DNA of 64,000 nt from DASVUC01 sp038237225 (lineage in GTDB: Bacteria > Planctomycetota > Phycisphaerae > Tepidisphaerales > Tepidisphaeraceae): the NCBI GenBank assembly GCA_038237225.1, contig JBBRYX010000001.1, forward strand, positions 62,001 through 126,000, read 5' to 3'. The position numbers and the translations under genes were made by a program. The notes beneath the pieces are model-generated. The model had not been told where the DNA came from. It ran no database searches and was given only the letters and a program-made list of their open reading frames with translations. Shown piece by piece: positions 49,142 to 58,464 of the stretch; position 1 is the stretch's first letter, and the number at the start of each line of letters is the position of its first letter.

Positions 49142-49858
49142 ATGACTGCCGGCGATCCAATTGAACTCACGTATGCTGAACCGGAAATCAATCGTTCCGC
49201 ATCCCGGGCGCACCGGCGAATCATCCTGATCGGCGTCGGCGTGATCGTCATGGCGTTCGAGCTCGGGGTCATCTGGAACAACGAGTATTCGACCCGCCCG
49301 ACGGAATCGCTCCCCATCTGGCTCAGCGCGCTCGTTGAAGCATCGGTAGCGATTGCGGCGGTCGCGATGTTGGCGAGCCTGCTCCTGCTCTTTCAGCGCC
49401 GCGTTGCGTCGATCGCTGCCGCTTCCGTGATCACGCTCGGCGCGTTTTTCGTCGCCGCACAGCTCTTCCGCTTGTCGCCGCTCCGGCCGATTTACGTCTC
49501 GGCCAGAATCGTGCCCTCGGCCACGCAGGCGACTCAATCTTTCGTCAACCTTCTCGTCCAGGCGTGGGGCTCGACACTGCTCGCGACGATCGTCGCGCTG
49601 CTTATTCATCGCGACCGCGAGCAGTTCATGCTCGTGGCGGCGGCGCTGTTTTTTGGCCTCGCTTCGGCAGTCGCCGACGCGATGTATTTCTTCAGTTGGA
49701 GCGCGGGGCCCTGGTATTTCCGCACTTGGCCGCGAATGCTCTCATCAGGTCTGATGCTGGTTACTTTTCTATTGCTGGTCGCGCTGCTCGCACGGTCGTT
49801 CAACGTGAAGCGCGAGCGACGCCAACTTCAATCGCTAACGCCCGTCAGTTCCACGTGA
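49142..49858 (+). CDS. Multi-TM membrane protein of unknown function
   Basis: The 238-residue product has a short polar N-terminus and about six hydrophobic helices, for example IILIGVGVIVMAFELGVIW, SALVEASVAIAAVAMLASLL, SVITLGAFFVAAQLF, MLVAAALFFGLASAVADAMY and GLMLVTFLLLVALLA. No motif of a transporter or enzyme family was recognised. It ends 14 bp inside the convergent alpha-glucan phosphorylase gene. It is 88 bp after corA on the same strand and may share its transcript. Confidence 0.65.
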   Translation: MTAGDPIELTYAEPEINRSASRAHRRIILIGVGVIVMAFELGVIWNNEYSTRPTESLPIWLSALVEASVAIAAVAMLASLLLLFQRRVASIAAASVITLGAFFVAAQLFRLSPLRPIYVSARIVPSATQATQSFVNLLVQAWGSTLLATIVALLIHRDREQFMLVAAALFFGLASAVADAMYFFSWSAGPWYFRTWPRMLSSGLMLVTFLLLVALLARSFNVKRERRQLQSLTPVSST

Positions 49859-52415
49859 TCAAACCCGGCTCGAACGGCGTCGCCAGATCCGGATGCCCCG
49901 GCAGCACGCGGACCGAGAATCCCTGCCGACCGCTGGTGCGGCACTCGACGGTGCCGGTGAACAGATACCGTCCCGGGCTCATCTGCCGGGTGGGCTTCAT
50001 GATCTGCGGCGTCGCGCTTTCGAGTTCATTGGTCGCATTGAGCCGACCCGCATACAGCTCGACCTTCAAGTCCTCCGGTTTCAAGTCGCCGGGCAGATCG
50101 ACCAGCGCTTCGACATCCATCGACTGCCCGACCTTGTAGTGCCCGTTGCCGCTGGTATGCACGCCGACCACGGTGATGCCGGGCCACTGCTTGCGCAGCT
50201 TTTCCTTCGCATGCGCCAGGTCGATCCCGCGCTTGAAGCCTTCGGTTTTGAGCTGCTGCCCGCGCGCGTTGCCTGGGATATAAAACTTTTCCGCATACTC
50301 GCGCACCATGCGGTTGGTGTTAAAGACCGGCGCGAGCTTGCGCATGCAGTTTTTCATCCGCCCGATCCACTCGCGCGGCATGTTGTCGATGCCGCGCTTG
50401 TAAAACAGCGGGAGAATCTGCTTCTCGAGAATGTCGTAAAGCGCCTGGCTCTCCACCGTGTCCTGCACATTTCCGTCGGCGTAGCTCTCGCCGCGACCGA
50501 TGGCCCAGCCGAGATCGGGGGCGTAACCCTCAACCCACCAGCCATCGAGGATGGAGCAGTTCGGGATCCCATTAGCGGCCGCTTTCATGCCTGAGGTTCC
50601 GGAAGCCTCCATGCCGCGCCGCGGCGTGTTGAGCCAGACATCCACGCCCTGAACGAGATAGCGTGCGATGTTCATGTCATAGTTCTCGAGGAACACGATG
50701 CGCCGCCGCACGGCGGGATCGCGGGCAAAGTTGATGATCAGCTTGATCAGTTCCTTCCCTTCCATGTCGGCGGGATGTGCCTTGCCGGCAAAGACGAACT
50801 GGATCGGCCGCTTGGTGTCCTCGAGCAGACGACGGAGACGATCGGGATCGCGAAGCAGCAGATTGCCGCGCTTGTACGATGCGAACCGGCGCGCGAATCC
50901 GATGGTCAGGGCCTCCGGGTCCAGCACTTCCTCGGCACTTGCAATCTCATCATAGCTCGCACCCCGCTTCAGAAGCTGTTCCTTCAGCGTCTGCCGGGTC
51001 CAGCCGACCAATCGTTCGCGGCAGCGCTCGTGCGCTCGCCAAAGCTCTTCATCAGGAATCTGGTTGACTCCTTCCCACACCGATTGATCGGTGGGATCGC
51101 TCTGCCATTTATGCGAGAGGTAGCGGTCGAGGACGAACTGAATATCACCCGCGAGCCATGTGCGGGTGTGGATGCCGTTGGTGATGTGCTTGATCGGCAC
51201 CTCATCCGCGGGCACATCGGGCCAGATGTTGTGCCACATTTTTCGCGAGACATCCCCGTGCAGCCAACTGACACCATTCGCTCCGTCCGCAAGACGGATC
51301 GCGAGAACGGCCATCGAAAAACCCTGCTTCTTGTTGGTGACGTCCTCGCGCGCCAGCGCCAGAAACCCTTCCTCATCCAGCTTGAGCGCGGGAATGAGAT
51401 CCTTGAAGTATTTAAGCATCATTTCGGGCGTAAACATGTCGATGCCGGCGGGAACGGGCGTGTGCGTGGTGAAGACGTTGGTGGCCATCACCTGCTGACG
51501 CGCTTCATCGAACGTGAGATGCGGGTTCTCCTCAAGGATGCGGCGAATGCGCTCCAGCGCGAGGAACGCTGCATGACCTTCGTTCATGTGGAAGACGGTT
51601 GGCGCGACATTGATGGCTTCAAGCGCGCGAACCCCACCGATGCCCAGAACGATTTCCTGCTTGATCCGAAGCTCGGTGCCTGAGCCATACAACCGGCTGG
51701 TGATATCGCGATCGGCGGGCGCGTTCTCCGGCAGATTCGTATCGAGAAGATAAAGCGGGATTCGCCCGACGTTCGCTCGCCAGACTTTGCAGAAGACCGC
51801 ATTCTCCGGAAGCTCAACCCGGATGTGGACGGGCGAGCCATCCGTATAGGTCATCGGCTCAACCGCAAGGTTGTAGAAGTCGAGCTCGGGATAAGCTTCC
51901 TGTTGCCAACCATCCGATGAGAGATATTGCTGGAAATATCCGTTTCGATAAAGCAGGCCGACCGCGACAAATGGGAGCCCGATCTCCGAAGCGGATTTCA
52001 GGTGATCCCCCGCAAGCACGCCCAGGCCGCCGGAATAGATCGGCAGCGATTCATGAATCGCAAACTCCGCCGAGAAATAAGCCACGAGCATGTTGGAGTT
52101 CTTGCCGTAGGTGTTGGCGTACCACCCGTGCTCGTGGAGATGCTGCTTGAACGCCTCGTGCACGCGGCCAAGGTGCGCAAGGAACCCATCATCCCGCGCC
52201 GCCTCCGCCAGCTTCTGCTGCGAGATCATCCCAAGCAGTTTCACCGGGTTGTGATACACGACCTCCCACAACTCCCGATCCAGCCGCCGGAACAGCTCCA
52301 CGGCGTCATAGTGCCAAACCCACCAGAAGTTGTGCGCCAGCTCCAGGAGCGGCTTGAGCGCATCAGGAACATCGGGAAAGACTTGAAACGTTCGGATCGT
52401 CGGGGGCTGTGCCAT
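49845..52415 (-). CDS. glgP: Alpha-glucan (glycogen/maltodextrin) phosphorylase
   Basis: This GT35 enzyme releases glucose-1-phosphate from alpha-1,4-glucans with a PLP cofactor. The 856-residue protein has the DUF3417-type N-terminus of the short bacterial alpha-glucan phosphorylases (FPDVPDALKPLLELAHNFWW, YFSAEFAIHESLPIYSGGLG). It contains FTTHTPVPAGIDMF, MAVLAIRLADGANGVSWLHG, TNGIHTRTWLAGD, FARRFASYKRGNLLL and the PLP-lysine region GMEASGTSGMKAAANGIPN. It is cytoplasmic. A short beta-rich C-terminal domain follows the catalytic part. The ATG at 52415 is followed by a normal N-terminus. The assignment is secure; preferred chain length is unknown. Confidence 0.95.
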   Translation of the reverse strand: MAQPPTIRTFQVFPDVPDALKPLLELAHNFWWVWHYDAVELFRRLDRELWEVVYHNPVKLLGMISQQKLAEAARDDGFLAHLGRVHEAFKQHLHEHGWYANTYGKNSNMLVAYFSAEFAIHESLPIYSGGLGVLAGDHLKSASEIGLPFVAVGLLYRNGYFQQYLSSDGWQQEAYPELDFYNLAVEPMTYTDGSPVHIRVELPENAVFCKVWRANVGRIPLYLLDTNLPENAPADRDITSRLYGSGTELRIKQEIVLGIGGVRALEAINVAPTVFHMNEGHAAFLALERIRRILEENPHLTFDEARQQVMATNVFTTHTPVPAGIDMFTPEMMLKYFKDLIPALKLDEEGFLALAREDVTNKKQGFSMAVLAIRLADGANGVSWLHGDVSRKMWHNIWPDVPADEVPIKHITNGIHTRTWLAGDIQFVLDRYLSHKWQSDPTDQSVWEGVNQIPDEELWRAHERCRERLVGWTRQTLKEQLLKRGASYDEIASAEEVLDPEALTIGFARRFASYKRGNLLLRDPDRLRRLLEDTKRPIQFVFAGKAHPADMEGKELIKLIINFARDPAVRRRIVFLENYDMNIARYLVQGVDVWLNTPRRGMEASGTSGMKAAANGIPNCSILDGWWVEGYAPDLGWAIGRGESYADGNVQDTVESQALYDILEKQILPLFYKRGIDNMPREWIGRMKNCMRKLAPVFNTNRMVREYAEKFYIPGNARGQQLKTEGFKRGIDLAHAKEKLRKQWPGITVVGVHTSGNGHYKVGQSMDVEALVDLPGDLKPEDLKVELYAGRLNATNELESATPQIMKPTRQMSPGRYLFTGTVECRTSGRQGFSVRVLPGHPDLATPFEPGLITWN

Positions 52416-52481
52416 AATGGCCTCATGTCGGGTTTCCAGGGACGGATTATGGGCGCACGCCCATGCTATCTTCGGCTATGG

Positions 52482-52510
52482 CACGGGCGGCTCGCCCGTG
52501 TTTTTTCTTT
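52482..52510 (+). repeat. Hairpin CACGGGCG/CGCCCGTG with T-run
   Basis: CACGGGCG (52482-52489) and CGCCCGTG (52493-52500) form a perfect stem followed by TTTTTTCTTT. It looks like a plus-strand terminator, yet no plus-strand gene precedes it. The core CACGGGC is shared with the palindrome at 23060-23146, so it is probably a repeat. An adjacent small hairpin GGGCG-CGCCC lies at about 52451. Confidence 0.65.
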
Positions 52511-52588
52511 CAATGCAAAACCAAGGGCGGGTCGCGGCTCGACTGCGTTCGGCCCTGACTTCGATGAGCTCAGTCGAATCGAGGCGCT

Positions 52589-54397
52589 TCAGGTGCGTTG
52601 GGCATCAAGCTCCGACCAGCGGGCGTAGAGGCGATTTACTTCGGCCTGGGCTTGGCTGAGCTCTCGATAGGCGTCGCGGATCTTCACATGATCGGCAATG
52701 GTGGTGGGATCGTGCACTCGCAGGTCCAGTTCCTGCGCTCGGGTTTCGGCGGCGAGGATGGTGGATTCCATGCCTTCCAGTTCCTTTTGTTCCTTCCAGG
52801 ACAGCCGCTTCCTGGATGAGGTGTTGGGGGCGGAGTCTTGGCGCGCGGTGGGCGCGGTGGCTTTCTTTGGGGTTGATTCGGCGCGTTTGGAGACTTCGAG
52901 AGCGCGCTCCCATTGGGCGAGATCCGCGTAGAGTTGCGCCCCACCTTTGCCATCGAGTCCGAGGACTTCCGTGGCGACGCGATCGATGAGATAGCGATCG
53001 TGGGTGACGAGGACGACAGCGCCGGGGAACTCTTCAAGGCTGGACTCGAGGACGTCGAGGGTGGGAATATCGAGATCGTTGGTGGGCTCGTCGAGGATGA
53101 GGACATCGGCCTGGCGGAGCATGAGTCTTGCGATGAGGACGCGCGCCTGTTCGCCACCGGAAAGCTCGCCGACGGGGAGATCGAGTTGATCGGCGCTGAA
53201 GAGAAATCGCTTGGCCCAGCCGCTGACATGCATGGGCGTTCCCTGGAAGATGAGCGTGTCGCCCATAGGGGAGAGGGCACGGCGGAGGGGCAGTTCGGGT
53301 TCGAGTTGTTCGCGATGCTGATCGAAGACAACAAGTTGAAGCTGGTCGGCGCGAATGATGGTGCCGGCGTCGGGGGCGAGGTTGTTTTGGATCAGGCGGA
53401 TGAGGGTGGACTTGCCGCTGCCGTTGGGCCCGACGAGCCCGAGCTTGGTGCCGGGCGCGAGGGTGAAATTGACATTGCGGAAGAGTTGTTTGCCTCCTAA
53501 TGACTTGGAGATATTTTTAACGTCGATGAGCTTTCGGGTCTTGCGCTCGGAAGCGCCGAACTGGATGCTGGCGGCGGACTGCTGGACGTTTCGCTGCCGG
53601 AGATCGGTGAGCTCGGACATCATTTCGCCGGCGCGGTCGATTCTCCCCTTGGCCTTGGTGGTTCGAGCCTTGGCGCCGCGGCGGAGCCATTCGATCTCGC
53701 GGCGGACGCCGCTGGCGAGGGCGCGCTCTCGGCCTTCCTGGGCCGCGAGAAACTCTTCACGCTTCTCGACGAACTCACTGTAGGTGCCGGCGTGGCTGAG
53801 ATAGCCCTCCGGATAGGCGCGACCGAGTTCGATAATTCGGTTGGCGATTTCTTCGAGGAACCGGCGATCATGGCTGACCGTCAGCGTTGCGAAGGGGGCG
53901 GCTTCGATGAGATCTTCGAGCCAGATAATTCCTTCGATGTCGAGGTGGTTGGTGGGTTCATCCATCAGGAGAAGGTCGGGTTCGCGGGCGAGTTCACGGA
54001 CGATGGCCAGACGCTTGCGCCAGCCTCCGGATAGAGTACCGGCGGTGGCGGTGGGATTGATGAAACCGGCGCGGTCGAGGAGGATGCCGGCGTTCAGATG
54101 TCTTTCGTGATCGTCGACATGGGCATCGACGGCATCGGAAACGATATCGAGGCAGGTTCGAGAGTCGTCGAAAAGATCTGTCTGCGGCACGTAGCCGACG
54201 CGGAGTTGCCGGCGGGCGATCAGTTCGCCCTCATCGGGGACTTCCTGGCTGGCGAAGATGCGCAGAAGGGTGCTTTTGCCGGAGCCGTTGGCGCCGATCA
54301 GACCGACGCGCTCGCCTTCGTTCATGCCGAGGGTTATTCCGGAGAAGAGCAGCCGGGGGCCGAAGGATTTGGAGAGCTTACGTCCGGTCAACAACAT
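52589..54397 (-). CDS. uup: ABC-F family ATPase (Uup-like)
   Basis: ABC-F proteins are soluble twin-ATPase factors acting on ribosomes or DNA. The 602-residue product has two ATPase domains: Walker A GLIGANGSGKST and GLVGPNGSGKST, signature TLSGGWRKRLAIV and GELSGGEQARVLIA, and Walker B LLLMDEPTNHLD and LILDEPTNDLD. An interdomain linker rich in Arg (WLRRGAKARTTKAKGRIDR) and a C-terminal coiled coil (SWKEQKELEGMESTILAAE to the end) identify the Uup subgroup. Uup is linked to transposon excision and ribosome quality control. Ettl/EttA is the alternative, but the C-terminal coil favours Uup. Confidence 0.92.
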   Translation of the reverse strand: MLLTGRKLSKSFGPRLLFSGITLGMNEGERVGLIGANGSGKSTLLRIFASQEVPDEGELIARRQLRVGYVPQTDLFDDSRTCLDIVSDAVDAHVDDHERHLNAGILLDRAGFINPTATAGTLSGGWRKRLAIVRELAREPDLLLMDEPTNHLDIEGIIWLEDLIEAAPFATLTVSHDRRFLEEIANRIIELGRAYPEGYLSHAGTYSEFVEKREEFLAAQEGRERALASGVRREIEWLRRGAKARTTKAKGRIDRAGEMMSELTDLRQRNVQQSAASIQFGASERKTRKLIDVKNISKSLGGKQLFRNVNFTLAPGTKLGLVGPNGSGKSTLIRLIQNNLAPDAGTIIRADQLQLVVFDQHREQLEPELPLRRALSPMGDTLIFQGTPMHVSGWAKRFLFSADQLDLPVGELSGGEQARVLIARLMLRQADVLILDEPTNDLDIPTLDVLESSLEEFPGAVVLVTHDRYLIDRVATEVLGLDGKGGAQLYADLAQWERALEVSKRAESTPKKATAPTARQDSAPNTSSRKRLSWKEQKELEGMESTILAAETRAQELDLRVHDPTTIADHVKIRDAYRELSQAQAEVNRLYARWSELDAQRT

Positions 54398-54505
54398 GAC
54401 CGAAGGGTAGCGGAGGCGGGGGGCGGAGTCATCTCTGGATAAGGGGAGCGGCGTCTGCGGGGCGGGCTCGAATTTTATTGACTCTCGATCGAGCGCGCAG
54501 TCGGC

Positions 54506-54531
54506 CCGCGGGCTTCCGCCACGCGGCTAAA
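54506..54531. repeat. Exact inverted copy of the 2660-2685 hairpin
   Basis: All 26 bases equal the reverse complement of 2660-2685, ending in GGCTAAA. It lies between the RTX gene end and the uup start. Confidence 0.9.
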
Positions 54532-54589
54532 CCTGGCGGGCCTGTCGAGATTGCGTGAGCGTGGGCGACGTGGCGGGAAGGGTCGCGCC

Positions 54590-56320
54590 TTACTTCAAGA
54601 TTTCCGCATTGATGCAGTTGGGGTCAAGCTTGTCGAGGTAGGCGAGATCTTTCTTACCCGCGCCCCCGTCGCATAAATCGGCTTGGCCTTGGCCGATCAG
54701 GGTGTCGTTGCCGGCATCGCCGTAGAGTTTGTCGTTGCTGGCTCCGCCGTAGAGGATGTCGTCGCCGTCGCCGGCGAAGAGGCGATCCACACCGGCGCCA
54801 CCGATGAGGATGTCGTTACCGGCGTTGCCGTAGAGTCGGTCATCGCCGAGGCCGCCCTCGATGTAATCACGTCCACCGGAGCCGTTGAGCCGGTCTTTGC
54901 CGGCGTTTCCGTAGAGCTTGTTCCTGCCTGCGCCACCGGTGAGGGTGTCGTTACCGTCGCCGCCGGAGATGAGGTCGTCGCCATCGCCGGCGGAGACGTA
55001 GCATCCGATGATTTTCTTGCCGATGACGACCTTGTCGTTGGCGGCACCAGATTGGATTACGATGGATTTCGCGACGCCGGCGTCGTAGACCATCGTGCGG
55101 CCGTTGAGAGTGACGTCGATCTTCCCGATGAGGGAAGTCAGCGTGATCGCATCGGCCTTGCTGGTTCCGGTGATGGTGAGCGCGCCGGCGGCGTTCATGG
55201 TGCCGAAGATGAAGCTTTTGCTGGTGGCGTCGCCCGGCTTCATGCTGCCGGTAAGGGCTTGGACGTTGACGAGATCGAACCCTGGGGAGGCTCCGCCGTT
55301 GTCTAATCCGACGATCTTCACGGCGCGCATGACGCCCTTGAAACCGATTTTGGAGAGATCGAACTTGGTGGACTTGCCGCCGAGCGCTTGGCCAATGAGG
55401 GTGAAGCTGATGCCGTCGCTGGAAATGAAGACGTTTGCTTTTTCGCCGTTGTCGACGAGCTCGCGGACCACGAAATCGTCGCCCGGACCATCGACAATGG
55501 TTTCATCCGCAAAGCCCAGGGTGACGAACGAGTTGGTTGGGAGCGAGAGGTAGTTGACGTCTGTGGTTGGATCATCCCCGAGGACGACGCCGAGACTGAC
55601 CTGCTTGGCGATGACGTCGGAGTGCTCGCCGCCGTAGGGACCCGTGGGGCCGTCCTTGAAGCCGAGGACGACATCGGCAAAGCCGTCCCCTTCGGAGACG
55701 TGATCGGTGATCTGGGAGAACTCGATGTTGTCGATGCCGACTTTGTCCTGATCGGCGCCGAGATTAGAGCTGTCGATACGCAGGCGGACCACGCGGGAAG
55801 ACATGGCGGGAAAGGTGAGATGCGTGTGGCCGGTTCCGGCGACGAGCACGTTGTTTTGAGAGAACAGGACATGATCGGCACCGTCGAATATCTGGATGGA
55901 TTTAACGGTGAAGTCGCGGCCGTTTTTCCCGGCGAGGTCGATGCTGTTGAGCTGACCTTTGAAATCAAGATCAGCGGAGAGCTTGATATCGAGCAAACCG
56001 GCGGCGTTCGTGCCCGGGAAGACGACGTTGGCGAGATCGCCGTAGGCAGTTCCCCAGCGGCGGACGTCGGTGGAGTTGGGGCCGTAGGTGACGCCGATGT
56101 TGGGTGTGGGGCCGCCGGCAGTTCCGTAGTTGAACCCGCCCTGGGATGCGGAGACGACGCGGTCGCCGTAAGACTGGGAAACGGCGGTGCCGTCGGCGCC
56201 GGTGGCGGGATCGAAGGTCAGAACGGTCAGGAGTTGTCGCCTTTCGAGACTTTCCATGTGGGAAGGCTTGTTGAGGGTGCGACTGTGCATCCTGCGCGCA
56301 ATACGACACTGCTGGGACAT
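54590..56320 (-). CDS. Exported RTX-type calcium-binding protein with LERRxLL start
   Basis: The 576-residue protein begins with a basic stretch and SHMESLERRQLLTV, the LEPR-xLL-like N-terminal signature of large exported planctomycete proteins. A beta-rich domain (about 35-260, with PEP-like features such as FKGQLNSIDLAGKNGRDFTV) is followed by a second beta region. The last 170 residues carry RTX nonapeptide repeats (GGDGNDTLTGGAGRNKLYGN, GGLGDDRLYGNAGNDILIGG, GDGDDILYGGASNDKLYGDA), which bind Ca2+ and fold outside the cell. No adjacent type I secretion genes exist. It is probably a surface or matrix protein; adhesion is an inference. The ATG at 56320 or a later Met (56257) could be the start. 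Confidence 0.85.
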   Translation of the reverse strand: MSQQCRIARRMHSRTLNKPSHMESLERRQLLTVLTFDPATGADGTAVSQSYGDRVVSASQGGFNYGTAGGPTPNIGVTYGPNSTDVRRWGTAYGDLANVVFPGTNAAGLLDIKLSADLDFKGQLNSIDLAGKNGRDFTVKSIQIFDGADHVLFSQNNVLVAGTGHTHLTFPAMSSRVVRLRIDSSNLGADQDKVGIDNIEFSQITDHVSEGDGFADVVLGFKDGPTGPYGGEHSDVIAKQVSLGVVLGDDPTTDVNYLSLPTNSFVTLGFADETIVDGPGDDFVVRELVDNGEKANVFISSDGISFTLIGQALGGKSTKFDLSKIGFKGVMRAVKIVGLDNGGASPGFDLVNVQALTGSMKPGDATSKSFIFGTMNAAGALTITGTSKADAITLTSLIGKIDVTLNGRTMVYDAGVAKSIVIQSGAANDKVVIGKKIIGCYVSAGDGDDLISGGDGNDTLTGGAGRNKLYGNAGKDRLNGSGGRDYIEGGLGDDRLYGNAGNDILIGGAGVDRLFAGDGDDILYGGASNDKLYGDAGNDTLIGQGQADLCDGGAGKKDLAYLDKLDPNCINAEILK

Positions 56321-56576
56321 GAATCTGCTCCTCGCCGGGCGACGAACTGCAACGATTGGCCGGCATGTTTATATTGAAATGCAGAGGCCCCAATTCAACT
56401 GATTGCCTGCGGCAAAGGAGAATATCGGACCCTCGGCGCCCTGCGCACGCGGCACTCTTGGTATAAGCGCAAGCAGTTTGCCCAGAGCGCCACCCGGATT
56501 GGTGAGGGAACGCGCGGGGCAAGCTCCGCGGGCAAATGGGGTAATAGGGAATCTCAAAAACTTGGGGCATCACGAT

Positions 56577-57665
56577 TCAACTGCCTTGAGGAAATCTGAA
56601 CCTCGCCGCCCAGACCTGGGTGGTCCCGGTGCGTTTGGACGACCACATCAGCCATTGACCATCCGGCGAGAAGACGGGGAGGCCGTCGAAACCTTCGGTG
56701 AAGGTGATGCGGGTTTGGTGGGAGCCATCCGCGCGCATCAAGTATAGCTCATAGTTGGTATGACCGTGGGCGCTGGAGGCGTAGATGATGTGCCGGCTGT
56801 CGGGATGCCAATAGGGTCCCCAATTCACGTTGCCGTCGTTGGTCAACTGTTGCTCGTTTTTCAGGCCCGTGAGCTTGCCCGCGGCGTTGTAGACGAGATC
56901 GCTGACGAAGATCTGAAGCAGGTCGTTTACTTTGCGGTCGCTGCGATAGACGAGCCTTTTCCCATCCGGGGAGATGAATGGCCCGCCGTCGTAGCCGGGG
57001 GTGTTGGTGAGACGTGTGCCTGGTTTGCCGTCGGGGGTCATGGCCCGAAGTTCGAGATCGCCGGTTTCGTTGGATGTGTAGACGATCCACTTTCCGTCGG
57101 ATGAGAAGGCGCACTCGGCGTCGTAGGCTTTGTTTTCGGTAAGACGATGTTGCGCAAGGTTGATTTCTCCGCCGGGTCCGGCGGCTTTGACGGCGGCCTC
57201 CCAGTTGTCGGCGCGGTAGATTTCCATGCCAGTGGGGAAATCCCAGCGATAGGTGCCGCCTTGGCGCTGATAGCCGCTGCTGGGTTCGGATGGATCTTCC
57301 TTGCCTGCGGTGGAAGCGAAGATGAGGGACTTTCCGTCTGGGGAGAAGAAGCCGCAGGTGTTCCGCGAATCCTTAGGAGTGATTCGAGTGGGGGTTTGGG
57401 CGCCGATCAGTCGCTCGACCGCCCACTTGGTTTGCGCAACGTACATCTGATAATTCTGTTCACCCCTGGGGACTGCCTGGAAAATGATCCACTTCATGTC
57501 CGGCGAGAAATAAGCCTCGCCGGCGCGGTCGAAGCCACGAGTGAGTTGAATCGTTCCACTGAGGCTTGCGGTTTCGCCACCCAGGGCAGTGGGACCGGCC
57601 TTTGGCGAACAGCCCGCGGTCAGACCGATGATGATCGTAAAAACTGAGGTAGCGATCCGTTTCAT
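56577..57665 (-). CDS. TolB-like beta-propeller lipoprotein
   Basis: The ATG at 57665 gives 362 residues with a lipoprotein signal (RIATSVFTIIIGLTAGC). The rest is a propeller of PD40/WD40-like repeats with the TolB pattern: AYFSPDMKWIIFQAV, GFFSPDGKSLIFAS, CAFSSDGKWIVYTSN, PFISPDGKRLVYRSDR, YWHPDSRHIIYASSAHG and PVFSPDGQWLMWSSKR. Such proteins sit in the periplasm or at the outer membrane and mediate protein contacts or act with peptidases. The open frame upstream to 58151 is shadow of the next gene. No Tol-Pal genes adjoin, so a Tol role is unlikely. Confidence 0.9.
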   Translation of the reverse strand: MKRIATSVFTIIIGLTAGCSPKAGPTALGGETASLSGTIQLTRGFDRAGEAYFSPDMKWIIFQAVPRGEQNYQMYVAQTKWAVERLIGAQTPTRITPKDSRNTCGFFSPDGKSLIFASTAGKEDPSEPSSGYQRQGGTYRWDFPTGMEIYRADNWEAAVKAAGPGGEINLAQHRLTENKAYDAECAFSSDGKWIVYTSNETGDLELRAMTPDGKPGTRLTNTPGYDGGPFISPDGKRLVYRSDRKVNDLLQIFVSDLVYNAAGKLTGLKNEQQLTNDGNVNWGPYWHPDSRHIIYASSAHGHTNYELYLMRADGSHQTRITFTEGFDGLPVFSPDGQWLMWSSKRTGTTQVWAARFRFPQGS

Positions 57666-57822
57666 GGATGCTATCTTAGGGAGCGGTAAGATGATGCAGA
57701 AGGTGTGAACACTTCTGTGGGTGAAGGTTGTCCGAGGGTAGAGATCCGACGCCGATCTCCGGAACCAGCTCATTTCCCGTCCGCTGCGCGATGGCGGCGG
57801 CTGCATGGAGGCATAAGCGCCG

Positions 57823-58464
57823 GTGGAAGCCAAGGTGCGACAGCGCCTCTTGAAGGCATTGGCCGTTGTTGACGAACACGGCATGGTGGGTCCGCGCCTT
57901 GTGGATGACGCGGAGCGGTTGTGGCGGCGCGCGCAATCGTTCATCAAGGATGGGCTGATCCCGGAAAATGCGGATACGGGCGGGATCGAGCTGGCATGCT
58001 TCGCGCTGCAACTTCCGATGCGCGACAGCCGGCTGCTGCCGGCGGGGAAGCTGGGGCGGACGAATCTTCGCGAGCGGGTGGAGCAAGCCGCGGAGATCTT
58101 GATTTCCACGCTCGGAAAAGATGCGGATGACAATCTGCTCGATCGAACCACCCGGCTTCTGCTTCAGCTCCCCCACCGCTCGCCCGGGACGAACGAGGCG
58201 AAGCTGCTGGCGGACTCGTTGAACCTCGAGGATTTCGGTCTGACCGGTTTTGTTCTACGGGCGATTCAGCTCGGGCTACAGGGAGCGGGCATGTCGCAGA
58301 TCATGGAATCGACGGAGAAGCGGGAGGAGTACGGCTACTGGGAGGCGAGGTTGAAGGATGGGTTTCATTTTGATCCGATCAAGGCGATCGCGCGCCGGAG
58401 GCTCGATCGCGCGCGGCAGGTTCATAAGATGCTGAAAGAGGAACTTGACGGCGATACGCCATGA
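57823..58464 (+). CDS. Helical protein coupled to the amidohydrolase
   Basis: The 213-residue product is almost entirely alpha-helical (VRQRLLKALAVVDEHGMVGP, RLVDDAERLWRRAQSFIKDG, ERVEQAAEILISTLGKDADD, LLLQLPHRSPGTNEAKLLAD), with no signal or membrane segment. The start is a GTG. Its stop overlaps the start of the amidohydrolase gene (ATGA), which implies that the two proteins work together. An HD-domain fold was considered, but the His-Asp pair is not visible. Function unknown. Confidence 0.7.
   Translation: MEAKVRQRLLKALAVVDEHGMVGPRLVDDAERLWRRAQSFIKDGLIPENADTGGIELACFALQLPMRDSRLLPAGKLGRTNLRERVEQAAEILISTLGKDADDNLLDRTTRLLLQLPHRSPGTNEAKLLADSLNLEDFGLTGFVLRAIQLGLQGAGMSQIMESTEKREEYGYWEARLKDGFHFDPIKAIARRRLDRARQVHKMLKEELDGDTP

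Noticed and set aside
52482..52510. Reading the hairpin plus T-run as a functional terminator
   Set aside because: It points on the plus strand, where no gene precedes it; better explained as a dispersed repeat.
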